Source of the DNA: SZUA-448 sp964602475
GTDB lineage: Bacteria; Bacillota; Clostridia; Lachnospirales; Lachnospiraceae
NCBI GenBank assembly: GCA_964602475.1
Contig: CAZRRN010000016.1
Coordinates: 1 to 56,793, forward strand
DNA length: 56,793 nt
Direction: 5' to 3'
Under the pieces are notes generated by a model. That model had not been told where the DNA came from and ran no database searches. It was given only the letters and a program-made list of their open reading frames with translations. Shown one piece after another: positions 18,730 to 27,592 of the stretch; position 1 is the first letter of the stretch; each line of letters starts with the position of its first letter. The position numbers were made by a program, and so were the translations under genes.

Positions 18730-19989
18730 CTGCGTCAGATCAGCAATCAGATCCTTTACATTTTCCAGACCGACAGACAGCCGAATCAGATCCGGTGCAA
18801 TCCCCGCCGCGCTCAGTTCTTCATCGCTCATCTGACGATGGGTATGGCTCGCAGGATGGAGCAGACAGGTTTTGCTGTCAGCCACATGGGTTACGATCGT
18901 AATAAGCTTCAGGCTGTCCATGAATTTAACGGCAGCTTCTCTTCCACCACGGACTGCAAATGCGATAACTCCGCAGGAACCGTTCGGAAGGTATTTTACT
19001 GCCAGCTCATGGCTTTCATCTCCCGGAAGATCTGAATAATGCACCCAAGATACCTTCTCATGGGACTGCAGAAATCCGGCTATGGCAAGCGCGTTCTCAC
19101 AATGCCGCTGTACACGAACATGCAGGTCTTCCAGCCCAAGATTCAGATAGAATGCATTCTGCGGAGACTGAATGGAGCCGAAATCTCTCATCAGCTGTGC
19201 CGTTGCCTTCATAATAAATGCACCTTTTCCGAATTTCTTTGCATAAGTAATCCCATGATAGGATTCATCCGGTTGTGTCAGACCAGGATACCGGTCTTTC
19301 TGCGCCAGCCAGTCAAAATTGCCGCTGTCTACGATGCAGCCGCCGACCGCCGATGCATGTCCGTCCATGTATTTAGTGGTGGAATGTGTTACAATATCCG
19401 CCCCCCACTCAAACGGGCGGCAATTGACCGGAGTAGCAAATGTATTGTCCACAATCAAAGGTACTCCGTGTTTATGTGCAAGACGTGCAAATTTTTCAAT
19501 ATCAAGTACTCCGACAGTCGGATTGGTGATAGTCTCTCCAAAGACTGCCTTCGTATTCGGGCGGAAGTATTTTGAAAGCTCCTCCTCCGAAAGATTCTTG
19601 TCAACAAAGGTACATTCGATTCCCATCTTCTTCATGGTAACACCGAAAAGATTATAAGTTCCGCCGTAGATTTCTGAAGATGCAATAAAATGACCACCAG
19701 TCTCACAGATATTAAATACTGCATAAAAGTTTGCTGCCTGCCCGGAAGAAGTCAGCATTGCTGCGCAGCCGCCTTCCATGGCACAGATTTTTGCGGCAAC
19801 TGCGTCATTGGTCGGGTTCTGCAGCCGTGTATAGAAATATCCCTCTGCTTCCAGATCAAACAGCTTTCCCATGTCTTCACTGGAATCATACTTGAAGGTC
19901 GTACTCTGATAAATAGGAAGGGATCTTGGCTCACCGTTCTTCGGCTCCCATCCTGCCTGAACACATTTTGTTTCGATTCTGGTATCCAT
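18712..19989 (-). CDS. O-acetylhomoserine aminocarboxypropyltransferase (homocysteine synthase)
   Basis: A 425-residue PLP enzyme of the Cys/Met metabolism family that joins O-acetylhomoserine and sulfide to homocysteine. The N-terminus has ETKCVQAGWEPKNGEPRSLP and YQSTTFKYDSSEDMG, the aminocarboxypropyltransferase type. PLP should bind Lys206 in DIVTHSTTKYMDGH, with YTRLQNPTND and SSGQAA also conserved. A longer frame reaches 20073, but GGAG lies 6 bases before the ATG at 19989 and the strong promoter sits inside the extension, which rules the extension out. The leader is only about 49 bases, too short for a SAM riboswitch or T-box. It is divergent from the EamA transporter gene. Confidence 0.94.
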   Translation of the reverse strand: MDTRIETKCVQAGWEPKNGEPRSLPIYQSTTFKYDSSEDMGKLFDLEAEGYFYTRLQNPTNDAVAAKICAMEGGCAAMLTSSGQAANFYAVFNICETGGHFIASSEIYGGTYNLFGVTMKKMGIECTFVDKNLSEEELSKYFRPNTKAVFGETITNPTVGVLDIEKFARLAHKHGVPLIVDNTFATPVNCRPFEWGADIVTHSTTKYMDGHASAVGGCIVDSGNFDWLAQKDRYPGLTQPDESYHGITYAKKFGKGAFIMKATAQLMRDFGSIQSPQNAFYLNLGLEDLHVRVQRHCENALAIAGFLQSHEKVSWVHYSDLPGDESHELAVKYLPNGSCGVIAFAVRGGREAAVKFMDSLKLITIVTHVADSKTCLLHPASHTHRQMSDEELSAAGIAPDLIRLSVGLENVKDLIADLTQALAGI

Positions 19990-20044
19990 ACTGTTCTCCG
20001 TTTCTGCATTACATCTTCTGCATAACAATGTACATTTTTTGTTC

Positions 20045-20073
20045 AGTATAGATTTTTCGTGTTCTTTTGTCAA
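20045..20073 (-). promoter_or_regulatory. near-consensus promoter of the homocysteine synthase gene
   Basis: On the minus strand: TTGACA, 17 bases, TATACT. This matches 11 of 12 consensus bases. Predicted start near 20038. It is back-to-back with the EamA promoter, the two -35 boxes being 31 bases apart. Confidence 0.8.
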
Positions 20074-20104
20074 TGATATTTCTTGCTTCTGTAAAAGAGT
20101 CGTC

Positions 20105-20133
20105 TTGACAGACCCTGTTTCCTGTTGTAGACT
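20105..20133 (+). promoter_or_regulatory. promoter of the EamA transporter gene
   Basis: Plus strand: perfect TTGACA, 17 bases, TAGACT (4 of 6). Transcription would start near 20140, at or next to the ATG at 20141, giving a leaderless or nearly leaderless mRNA. Confidence 0.55.
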
Positions 20134-20140
20134 TTCTGCT

Positions 20141-21055
20141 ATGAATCAGATGACACCTGCAGCTTCCTCAAAAAAAAAGTATTCCGGTCTGTTGTCCGTT
20201 CTGCTTGTTCTGGCAGCGGCAATCCTCTGGGGAATTATCGGTCTGTTCTCGCGCCGGCTATCGGATTCCGGTTTCAATGCGGTACAGATTACTTTTTTAC
20301 GCTGTTTTATTGCCGCTCTTTGTCTGCTGCTCCGGATACTCATAACCGGACGGCAGTCATTCCATATCCGCCTGCGTGACCTTCCGTATTTTTTCGGTAC
20401 AGGAATCTGCAGTATTGTCTTCTTCAACATATGTTATTTTATCACACTGAACAAAACATCGGTTTCCGTCGCATCAGTGCTTCTTTATACTGCTCCCTTT
20501 TTTGTAATTCTGCTCTCCGCGGTATTCTTCCATGAGAGAATAACTCCACGCAAGCTGCTTGCTCTCCTGTTTGCTTTTTCCGGCTGCCTCTTTGTTACCG
20601 GCGCATTTGGCAGCAGTACTTCACTGACTCTGTCCGCCATGCTAACCGGTATCGGATCCGGCTTTGGCTATGGTCTTTATACCATCTTCGCCAAGCCGGC
20701 TCTTACAAGATACTCTTCTGTCACAGTGACCTTCTATACCTTTTTGTTTGCTTCGGCCGGCATTTTGCCTTTTACAAATCCGGGAAAGATTATAACTCTG
20801 ATTTTTTTGCAGCCCTCCGCTCTGATTCCAGCAGTACTGCTTGGATTGATTTCAACCTTGCTTCCTTTTCTTCTATATACAAAGGGCCTCGAGAAGCTCG
20901 AGGCCGGTAAAGCATCTGTGATTGCATTCTTTGAACCATTGACAGCAACTGTCATGGGAATCGTGGTATTTCATGAGAAGCCGAATCTGTATTGTCTGAT
21001 CGGTATTCTTTTGATTTTCTTTGGGGTACTGCTTCTCAGCCTGCGGCACCGGTAG
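20141..21055 (+). CDS. EamA/DMT family transporter
   Basis: A 304-residue membrane protein with about ten helices in two EamA repeats: ILWGIIGLFSRRLSDSGFNA opens the first half and YTIFAKPALTRYSSVTV the second, with FFEPLTATVMGIVVFHE near the end. Members of this drug/metabolite family export or import small metabolites such as amino acids; the substrate here is unknown. Divergence from homocysteine synthase suggests, weakly, a sulfur amino acid or related metabolite. No Shine-Dalgarno sequence precedes the ATG, and the predicted transcription start coincides with it. A second ATG three codons on is possible. It converges with the CotH-like gene, only 2 bases apart, with no terminator seen. 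Confidence 0.9.
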   Translation: MNQMTPAASSKKKYSGLLSVLLVLAAAILWGIIGLFSRRLSDSGFNAVQITFLRCFIAALCLLLRILITGRQSFHIRLRDLPYFFGTGICSIVFFNICYFITLNKTSVSVASVLLYTAPFFVILLSAVFFHERITPRKLLALLFAFSGCLFVTGAFGSSTSLTLSAMLTGIGSGFGYGLYTIFAKPALTRYSSVTVTFYTFLFASAGILPFTNPGKIITLIFLQPSALIPAVLLGLISTLLPFLLYTKGLEKLEAGKASVIAFFEPLTATVMGIVVFHEKPNLYCLIGILLIFFGVLLLSLRHR

Positions 21056-21057
21056 TT

Positions 21058-23124
21058 TCATTCTGTACCGTAATGTGAATCCACATAGTCCAGCATATTC
21101 TGTATATAGTTCAGGCGTTTTTCCAGAAAGCTTCTGATGCACTTTGCACTTGCATAGCTGCCGTTATTGCTGTTCATTGCACTCCCCGTTCCCGGGTAGC
21201 GGGCAAAGAACTGGGGATAAAGAGGACTGTAAATATTCTGAAACTCTTCCAGTTTAGCGAAAGCTTTTGTCTGCTCGAAATTTCCCTTAGCAAGTCCTGT
21301 AATGCGCTTTGCAAAACGTTCCCGAAAACCTTCATTTGTCATCAGATATGTATAGACCAGAACAGAAGGATTGTTTGTGTTCATATCGAGCATTCCGTAT
21401 GTTTTGTAGTTATCTTCTTTTATCGTATTTGTTGACGCATCGCCTTCTCCGCTGACTCCTCCAAATTCCAGATCATAGAAACAGAATCGAAAACGTCCGT
21501 CGGCATATGGATTATTCTTGTCCACCTTAATTGTTCTCCACATGGACCAGTTTTTTCCCGGCCAGTCCCATTTATTATTAATCCACAGCTCGACTGCATA
21601 ATAATCGAGCGCAGACTCCACATCCACAAGCTTTTCAAATGCCTCGTAGTCATCATTGCTTTCCAGATTATCATGTGAATTAAAGAATTCTATCAGTTCA
21701 CGGAAATAATAATCGACCGTCTCTCCTTCCGGAATCTCACCCTCGTCCAGTTTATAGCCGATTTCATAAGTTTCTGCATCTCCCTTGTAGACAATCACAT
21801 CCTCTTTTTCTACCCCGTGTGTGTCTTCAAAATAATCGTCGTTGTAATCCTCCTGCAGAATATAAAGTCCCCAGTATTCCCCATTTAGATATACAACACA
21901 AGGACGTGATTCCTGGGTTTCGACTGCCATATCCTTAACGAGAGACTGCCAGTAGGTATCGCTGTACTTTGTTGTAAAGGCACAGTTTCCACCGTTCCGT
22001 AAGGTCAGAACCTTAAATTTATCCATCACCTCTTGGGCATCATTCGTAAAACTCTCTCCAAATACGGTATAATTGAAGTTATTTTCACCGTAATCAGAAC
22101 GTGCATACAGACGAAATCCTTTCTGAAGATCCGAGCGTGAGTAATTTCCCTGAATCCGGATTCCGCAGTCCTGCTGCAGTACGCATTCCGTCACGGTTCC
22201 GTTACTTTCAATAAAATCAATATGTGCAGTACGTTCCCATGCCTTTCCACGCTGGTTGTAGTTTGCGGCAAGCTTTCGTCCGGTATCATTTTTCAGTCGT
22301 TCGGTTCCGTTAAGAAACTCCGCTAAAGCTTCATCAAAAGTCTTTCCTTTTACATAAATGCCATTCTCATAATCAAACAGGTCATTAAAATTGACCGTGA
22401 TAGAAATAACCGCAAGCGAACTCCCTGCGGCTTCACTGCTCTTTGTCACACCCTGAACGTGTTCCTCCATCGTTCCGATAAAATATGTATTCGTCTTTGT
22501 CTTTGTCGCCGCTCCTGATGCACTGACTGCGACTGCACGGATTACGCAGCATTGATCGACTTCTGCGCTGTCATAGTCCTCGAGCGTACTGACATAACCG
22601 TCCTTTGTTTTGTTGACCTCTGTATTTGCCGCATCATAAAGCAGGGGATCCACAGCGGATACTACTCTCTCTTCTTCATTTCGTTCAGAGATTTCAATTG
22701 CTCCGATATACAAAAAAGCCTGCCCGCAGGTCGCCGGGTCATTACCATCCGTCGTATAATATATGTGGATATCATTCCCGGTTTTCTGTTCCGTACCTTC
22801 CGTATTCACGTAGGTAAGCGTCAGTTTGAATGAGTCTTCATACACTCCTGTATCTGCCGAAAATACGACTTCTCCGGCGAGCTGATCTTTGGAAACCATG
22901 AGTGGGACAGTCTGCGCCGCATCCGTACCAAAAGCCTGCGTAACGACTGTTTCTGTAACAGTTGGTTCTGCTGCACCTGTTTCGGAAGCAGTCGGCTCGG
23001 CAGTCGGCAAACCGGTCGTTTCCGATCCATTTCCGGCAAAATTTCCACAGCCGGTCAGTAAAAGCAGAATCATCAACCCAGTTAATAGCATTATTGTTCC
23101 ACAGGTTGCAAATTTTATTTTCAT
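21058..23124 (-). CDS. CotH-kinase-like lipoprotein
   Basis: A 688-residue exported lipoprotein. The signal peptide ends in LLLTGC, so the protein is anchored outside the membrane; a Thr/Glu/Pro-rich linker follows. About residues 75-180 resemble a chitobiase C-terminal-type beta-sandwich (IHIYYTTDGNDPATC). From about 250 onward comes the CotH domain: GIRIQGNYSRSDLQKGFRLY, KVLTLRNGGN, VVYLNGEYWGLYILQED, and the acidic motif FCFYDLEFGG. CotH proteins are atypical secreted protein kinases first known from spore coats. Lipoprotein versions in gut Firmicutes often sit near cellulosome- or polysaccharide-related genes, but their targets are unknown. The ATG at 23124 is preceded by GGGG and chosen over upstream starts because it begins the signal peptide. 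Confidence 0.85.
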   Translation of the reverse strand: MKIKFATCGTIMLLTGLMILLLLTGCGNFAGNGSETTGLPTAEPTASETGAAEPTVTETVVTQAFGTDAAQTVPLMVSKDQLAGEVVFSADTGVYEDSFKLTLTYVNTEGTEQKTGNDIHIYYTTDGNDPATCGQAFLYIGAIEISERNEEERVVSAVDPLLYDAANTEVNKTKDGYVSTLEDYDSAEVDQCCVIRAVAVSASGAATKTKTNTYFIGTMEEHVQGVTKSSEAAGSSLAVISITVNFNDLFDYENGIYVKGKTFDEALAEFLNGTERLKNDTGRKLAANYNQRGKAWERTAHIDFIESNGTVTECVLQQDCGIRIQGNYSRSDLQKGFRLYARSDYGENNFNYTVFGESFTNDAQEVMDKFKVLTLRNGGNCAFTTKYSDTYWQSLVKDMAVETQESRPCVVYLNGEYWGLYILQEDYNDDYFEDTHGVEKEDVIVYKGDAETYEIGYKLDEGEIPEGETVDYYFRELIEFFNSHDNLESNDDYEAFEKLVDVESALDYYAVELWINNKWDWPGKNWSMWRTIKVDKNNPYADGRFRFCFYDLEFGGVSGEGDASTNTIKEDNYKTYGMLDMNTNNPSVLVYTYLMTNEGFRERFAKRITGLAKGNFEQTKAFAKLEEFQNIYSPLYPQFFARYPGTGSAMNSNNGSYASAKCIRSFLEKRLNYIQNMLDYVDSHYGTE

Positions 23125-23392
23125 TTTAATCCCCATTTCTGCGCTGCTTTTTGCGCATACATAATTTGTATTATGCAAAGTGCAGGTATATTTCTGCACT
23201 TTTTTAGTTTATTCATTTTTGTCAGCGGGCACAACCGCAAGAATTTGATATTAATACTTTAAAATTACTTGATAATGATTTTGTGAAATTTGGTCATGAT
23301 TTCATGTATTTTTGTGTTGTTTTTTGAAATTATTATGGTAAACTTATAAGTATATAGTACGATTCTATCTTATCGTGAAAGGATTCACCGGC
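23125..23392. other. divergent intergenic region, CotH-like gene / NRPS gene
   Basis: 268 bases, very A+T-rich. It contains the stem-loop at 23177-23206 and a short palindrome CATGATTTCATG near 23294. Weak -35/-10 candidates exist for the NRPS gene (TTGAAA, 17 bases, TAAGTA), but none I would call with confidence. No small gene was seen. Confidence 0.5.
23177..23206 (+). terminator. terminator-like stem-loop in the CotH-like gene leader
   Basis: AAAGTGCAG and CTGCACTTT form a perfect 9-pair stem with an 8-base loop, followed on the plus strand by more T residues (six in all). By orientation it would stop plus-strand transcription, but it lies in the 5' region of a minus-strand gene. It may instead block antisense or divergent transcripts, or act as a leader hairpin. 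Confidence 0.4.
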
Positions 23393-26300
23393 ATGAATAA
23401 CCTGAATGAGGTTGGACTGAACCAATCACAGCACGAAATTCTGCAAAGTGAGCTTGCTGCCTTAGGAAGCGCACTGAATACTATCTCCTTCCGGCTTCGT
23501 CTGAGGGATTTTGACGTATTCTCTGTAGAAGGTGCTGTTCTGGCTTCATTAAGGTCAGCTGATGTCTTTACTGCTTCTCTTACTGAGAAGGATAACGAGT
23601 GGTTTTTTATTACCGGATCTGTTCCCATAGCTCCCTGTACAGTTACAGATACTATGACTCTTTCCGATGCCGGTCATTATGCTGACCGGCTGGATTATTT
23701 GCCGCTTAACTTTCCGCAGGAACTTTACCAGACACATATTATACCCGTTAAGGAAGGCGGCGTCATTCTTTACATACGTTTTCATCATATTATTATAGAC
23801 GGACGAGGAATGTGTCTGCTTGTCCAGAATATTCTGGATTTCCTGTCTGAGAAGGAAATTCTGCCCTCCCATTTTTTTACCGATGTACCCCACAGCAGCA
23901 ATGATTCTGACGATGGCTTTTGGCGTAGCCTTTTCGCTGATTGCGACTTTGAATCGGCAATCTTTCATGAACGTGCTGACGGTTTGAAAAAAACAACCTA
24001 CTGCAGGAATCAGGAAGAATCTCTGCTGCCAGACACCAGACGGTTTACAAAGGAAACAGGAGTTTCTCTTCCGTATGTTTTTCTTGCCGCTTATGCAATC
24101 TATATTGCACAGGCTACCGACAAAAAGGAGGCTGTCATTTTGATGCCTCGGCTTGCCCGTTCTGAATCTGAGATGTACACCGTTGGCTGCTATACGCTGC
24201 TCATTCCCGTACGGATTACGATTGATCCGGAGGAAACCTTTGCCGAATTATGCTGTCGCCTGAAGCTCCTTTCACAGGAAGCGTCTTCGCACAAGAAGAT
24301 TGGTTATTCTCAGATTCTGCGTGACATTTCCGAGGAATGTGATCTGTCTGATGCGCTTTCCGAATATGTTTTTAATTATTACAGTGACATTATAAAAAGC
24401 AAACTTGATTATGAGCTTTCCATCAGTGTTGCCGGTGCAATGCGCAATCATCTGACTTTTAATATTTTCCTTCAGGATAATGATCTTACTTTTACCTATG
24501 ATATTCACAACGGGATATACAACGACGAGATGGTTGATTATTTTTCGGACAGCATTCATCTCATCCTTTATGAGGGTTTTCGCGGCACAAAGACCGGACA
24601 GCTTTCAATAATCGGGAAGAATGAAAAATCCCGGCTTCTTTCCGTATATGGCAGAAAACTGGTTCACGACAGGAACGATACGATTCCATCCCTGTTCCGC
24701 AGCGCCGCCAACCGGTTTTGTGACCGCCCTGCACTTTACTCCGGCACACAACAGCTTACCTTCGCCGAGCTCGACCGGCTTTCGGACCGAATTGCATCCT
24801 CCCTGTATACAAAGGGGGTACGCGGAGGAGATTATGTTGCTTTTCTTCTCCCCCGTGACCTACGGCTGATTCCGACACTGCTCGGAATTTCCAAGACCGG
24901 AGCTGCTTTTATTCCGATCGACCCTGCGTATCCGAATGAACGGATTATGTATATCCTGGAGGACAGTAATGCAAGGTATCTGATTTCAACCGCTTCCGTT
25001 TCTATGACTGCCGGACGTGATTTTCTTGAAGTTGACCGGCTGATGGAGGGAACGGAGCCTTTTACTCTGCCGGACATTCCTCAAGCTCAGACTGCTTATA
25101 TGATTTATACCTCAGGTACAACAGGAAGACCAAAGGGTGTTATGCTTTCTCATAAAGGCATCGTAAATATAGTGCATCCGGACAACAACCCGTTCAGCAG
25201 GGATATCACGCAAAATGCAACCGGAATTGTAGCAATCGGTTCCATCTGCTTTGATATATCACTTTTTGAGATTTTTGTTCCGCTTATGAACGGTCTCTTT
25301 GTTGAACTCGGAAATGAAAAAGCAATGCTGGATCCTGTTGTCCTCGCTGATGCTATCCTGCAGCATAATGCAGATATTCTGCACTGCACTCCGTCGAGAC
25401 TTGCAGCATATCTCGGAAATGAAAAGTTTTCAACAGCCATCAGGAACATAAAAGCCATTCTTTCCGCCGGAGAGGTTCTCCCGGAAAGTCTGGTCAACCA
25501 GCTTCGTGATAATTACGGCATTCGTATATATAATGGTTACGGACCGACAGAAACCACAATTGGTGCAACCATCACAGAAGCAGGTGACAATCAGACGATT
25601 GGTTTACCGATTTCGAATACAGGAATTCTTCTTCTTAATCAAAGCGGGCATCAGGTTCCTTTTGGTGCTGTCGGTGAAATCTGTATCTACGGAGACGGAC
25701 TCGGTCTCGGATACCATGGTCGGGAAGAGGAAACAAAAAAGAAATTCACGGTCTGGGAGGATCTTAACATTTACCATACAGGAGATCTCGGACATTTGAT
25801 TGATGATGGAAGATTGATCTATCACGGCAGGAACGATCGCCAGATAAAGCTGCGTGGTCTTCGAATCGAACTGGCGGAGATTGAGCGCGTTATGTGTTCC
25901 TACCCCGGAGTTCTGCAGGCCGTCTGTACGGTTCGTAAAATCGAACGGTCTGAGCATTTAATTGGATTCTACACGTGTAGCAAGGACGTTATCATGAGTC
26001 CTGAAGAGCTGCGAAGCTTTATGAAGCAGAGACTTACAGCGTATATGATTCCGGATGTTCTGACAGCCCTTGAAGAAATGCCCCAGACTCCCGGCGGAAA
26101 AACCGACCTTAAGGCACTTGCCGCCATGAATATTGAACTGGAACACACCTACCGTGCACCGGCGAATAAGAGAGAACAAAAGATTTGTGAAGCTTTTTCT
26201 TCGATTCTGAATACCGCACAAATTGGCGCAGAGGATAACTTTTTTGAACTCGGCGGAGACTCCTTAAACTCCGTCAGGCTTATGCTGGAAATAGAAAAGA

Positions 26301-27580
26301 GTCTTGATCTTTGTGACGGTGAGATAGAATATACTGACATATACCGGTATCCGACCCCTGCACTGCTTGCCGAAAAGCTTGCCGGAAAAGCTTCAGAAAC
26401 AGAAAATTATCCGGTGGATGCTCTGGACTACTCCGCAGTTAACCGTTTTCTTGCATCCCAGGACTCATCCTGTTCCCAGAAAAAGAATCTTGGTAATGTT
26501 CTGCTGACCGGTTCTACCGGATACCTTGGAATCCATGTTTTCATGGAGCTGTTAAAAAATACCGGATATTGCGACAAGATTTTCTGTCTTGTAAGAGCTA
26601 AAACCAATCTTTCCCCTGAGAACCGCATTAAAAGCACTCTATTTTACTATGCGGAAGAAGACTTTTCTGCAGACTACGGGACAAAATGGCGAGAGGTCGA
26701 AGGCGATATCTCGGAGAAGCAAATCTTTTCCGAAGCTTTTGAGGAACGGATTGATACAATTATCAACTGTGCTGCAAATGTAGCTCATTTTGCTTATGGT
26801 GATGCTTTGACAAAAATCAACATTACCGGGGTTAAGAATCTGATTCAGCTTGCACTTTCACACCACGCTTCTATTTGTCAGATTTCCACAATCAGCGTCG
26901 GCGGTGTCGCCTTAATCGGAGCATGTGAGAAACAATTCAGCGAACGCGACCTTTATATCGGTCAGGAAATACATAATCAATATATTTATACAAAATATAT
27001 GGCAGAATACCATCTGCTCCGTGCTGCCGCCGAGCAGGGACTTTCGGTAAAAATCATGCGTGTCGGAAATCTTCAGGGAAGAAGTGCCGACGGAGAATTT
27101 CAGATGAATCTGAAATCAAATGCCTTTACCCGTCAGCTTTCTTCCTATATAAAAATGAATGCTGTTCCGGAATCAGTTTATGAAAGTACCGTTAATTTTT
27201 CACCGGTCGATGATACAGCCAGGATGATTGTTGCACTTGCTGCTTCCACCGTTAACCAATCGGTTTTTCATGTTTATCCGCCGGACGAGGTTGCATTTAA
27301 GAGTATTTTTACTGTATTACAATCTCTTGGCAGAGACATCCGTGTGCTCCCTGACAAAGAGTTTGAACAGCTTCTATTCGATTTGAAGCGTTCAGAGAAC
27401 GGTAAGGAACTGACCGACGGTTTGTTGACAGAAAAACCAAGCATACATTTTTGTTATATTCCCTGTTCGCAGAGGATCACCGAAAATGTTCTTTTGATGC
27501 TTCATGAACAATGGAATCCGGTAACCGTTAATTATCTGACAAATTACTTAACGGTACTTGGCGATATGAATATGTTTTAG
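23393..27580 (+). CDS. single-module nonribosomal peptide synthetase, C-A-PCP-reductase
   Basis: A 1395-residue enzyme with four domains. Condensation (about 5-420) has an intact HHIIIDG (H131, H132, D136). Adenylation (430-915) has YTSGTTGRPKG, GYGPTETT, HTGDLG and the catalytic Lys903 in GGKTDLK. By hand alignment to GrsA-PheA the pocket residues are D-I-F-H-L-A-G-I-G-K; I cannot assign the amino acid. The carrier protein (920-1000) has the phosphopantetheine Ser957 in LGGDSLNS. The terminal thioester reductase (1030-1395) has the NADPH motif LTGSTGYLG and a Y1197-xxx-K1201 pair. It should join an acyl or aminoacyl donor to one amino acid and release an aldehyde or alcohol, with no thioesterase. 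AAAGGA lies 9 bases before the ATG; the GTG at 23375 is less likely. The next gene begins 12 bases after the stop. Confidence 0.93.
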   Translation: MNNLNEVGLNQSQHEILQSELAALGSALNTISFRLRLRDFDVFSVEGAVLASLRSADVFTASLTEKDNEWFFITGSVPIAPCTVTDTMTLSDAGHYADRLDYLPLNFPQELYQTHIIPVKEGGVILYIRFHHIIIDGRGMCLLVQNILDFLSEKEILPSHFFTDVPHSSNDSDDGFWRSLFADCDFESAIFHERADGLKKTTYCRNQEESLLPDTRRFTKETGVSLPYVFLAAYAIYIAQATDKKEAVILMPRLARSESEMYTVGCYTLLIPVRITIDPEETFAELCCRLKLLSQEASSHKKIGYSQILRDISEECDLSDALSEYVFNYYSDIIKSKLDYELSISVAGAMRNHLTFNIFLQDNDLTFTYDIHNGIYNDEMVDYFSDSIHLILYEGFRGTKTGQLSIIGKNEKSRLLSVYGRKLVHDRNDTIPSLFRSAANRFCDRPALYSGTQQLTFAELDRLSDRIASSLYTKGVRGGDYVAFLLPRDLRLIPTLLGISKTGAAFIPIDPAYPNERIMYILEDSNARYLISTASVSMTAGRDFLEVDRLMEGTEPFTLPDIPQAQTAYMIYTSGTTGRPKGVMLSHKGIVNIVHPDNNPFSRDITQNATGIVAIGSICFDISLFEIFVPLMNGLFVELGNEKAMLDPVVLADAILQHNADILHCTPSRLAAYLGNEKFSTAIRNIKAILSAGEVLPESLVNQLRDNYGIRIYNGYGPTETTIGATITEAGDNQTIGLPISNTGILLLNQSGHQVPFGAVGEICIYGDGLGLGYHGREEETKKKFTVWEDLNIYHTGDLGHLIDDGRLIYHGRNDRQIKLRGLRIELAEIERVMCSYPGVLQAVCTVRKIERSEHLIGFYTCSKDVIMSPEELRSFMKQRLTAYMIPDVLTALEEMPQTPGGKTDLKALAAMNIELEHTYRAPANKREQKICEAFSSILNTAQIGAEDNFFELGGDSLNSVRLMLEIEKSLDLCDGEIEYTDIYRYPTPALLAEKLAGKASETENYPVDALDYSAVNRFLASQDSSCSQKKNLGNVLLTGSTGYLGIHVFMELLKNTGYCDKIFCLVRAKTNLSPENRIKSTLFYYAEEDFSADYGTKWREVEGDISEKQIFSEAFEERIDTIINCAANVAHFAYGDALTKINITGVKNLIQLALSHHASICQISTISVGGVALIGACEKQFSERDLYIGQEIHNQYIYTKYMAEYHLLRAAAEQGLSVKIMRVGNLQGRSADGEFQMNLKSNAFTRQLSSYIKMNAVPESVYESTVNFSPVDDTARMIVALAASTVNQSVFHVYPPDEVAFKSIFTVLQSLGRDIRVLPDKEFEQLLFDLKRSENGKELTDGLLTEKPSIHFCYIPCSQRITENVLLMLHEQWNPVTVNYLTNYLTVLGDMNMF

Positions 27581-27592
27581 GAGGGCTATCTT

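Noticed and set aside
19990..20044. SAM riboswitch or T-box before the homocysteine synthase gene
   Set aside because: The near-consensus promoter leaves a leader of only about 49 bases, too short for either element.
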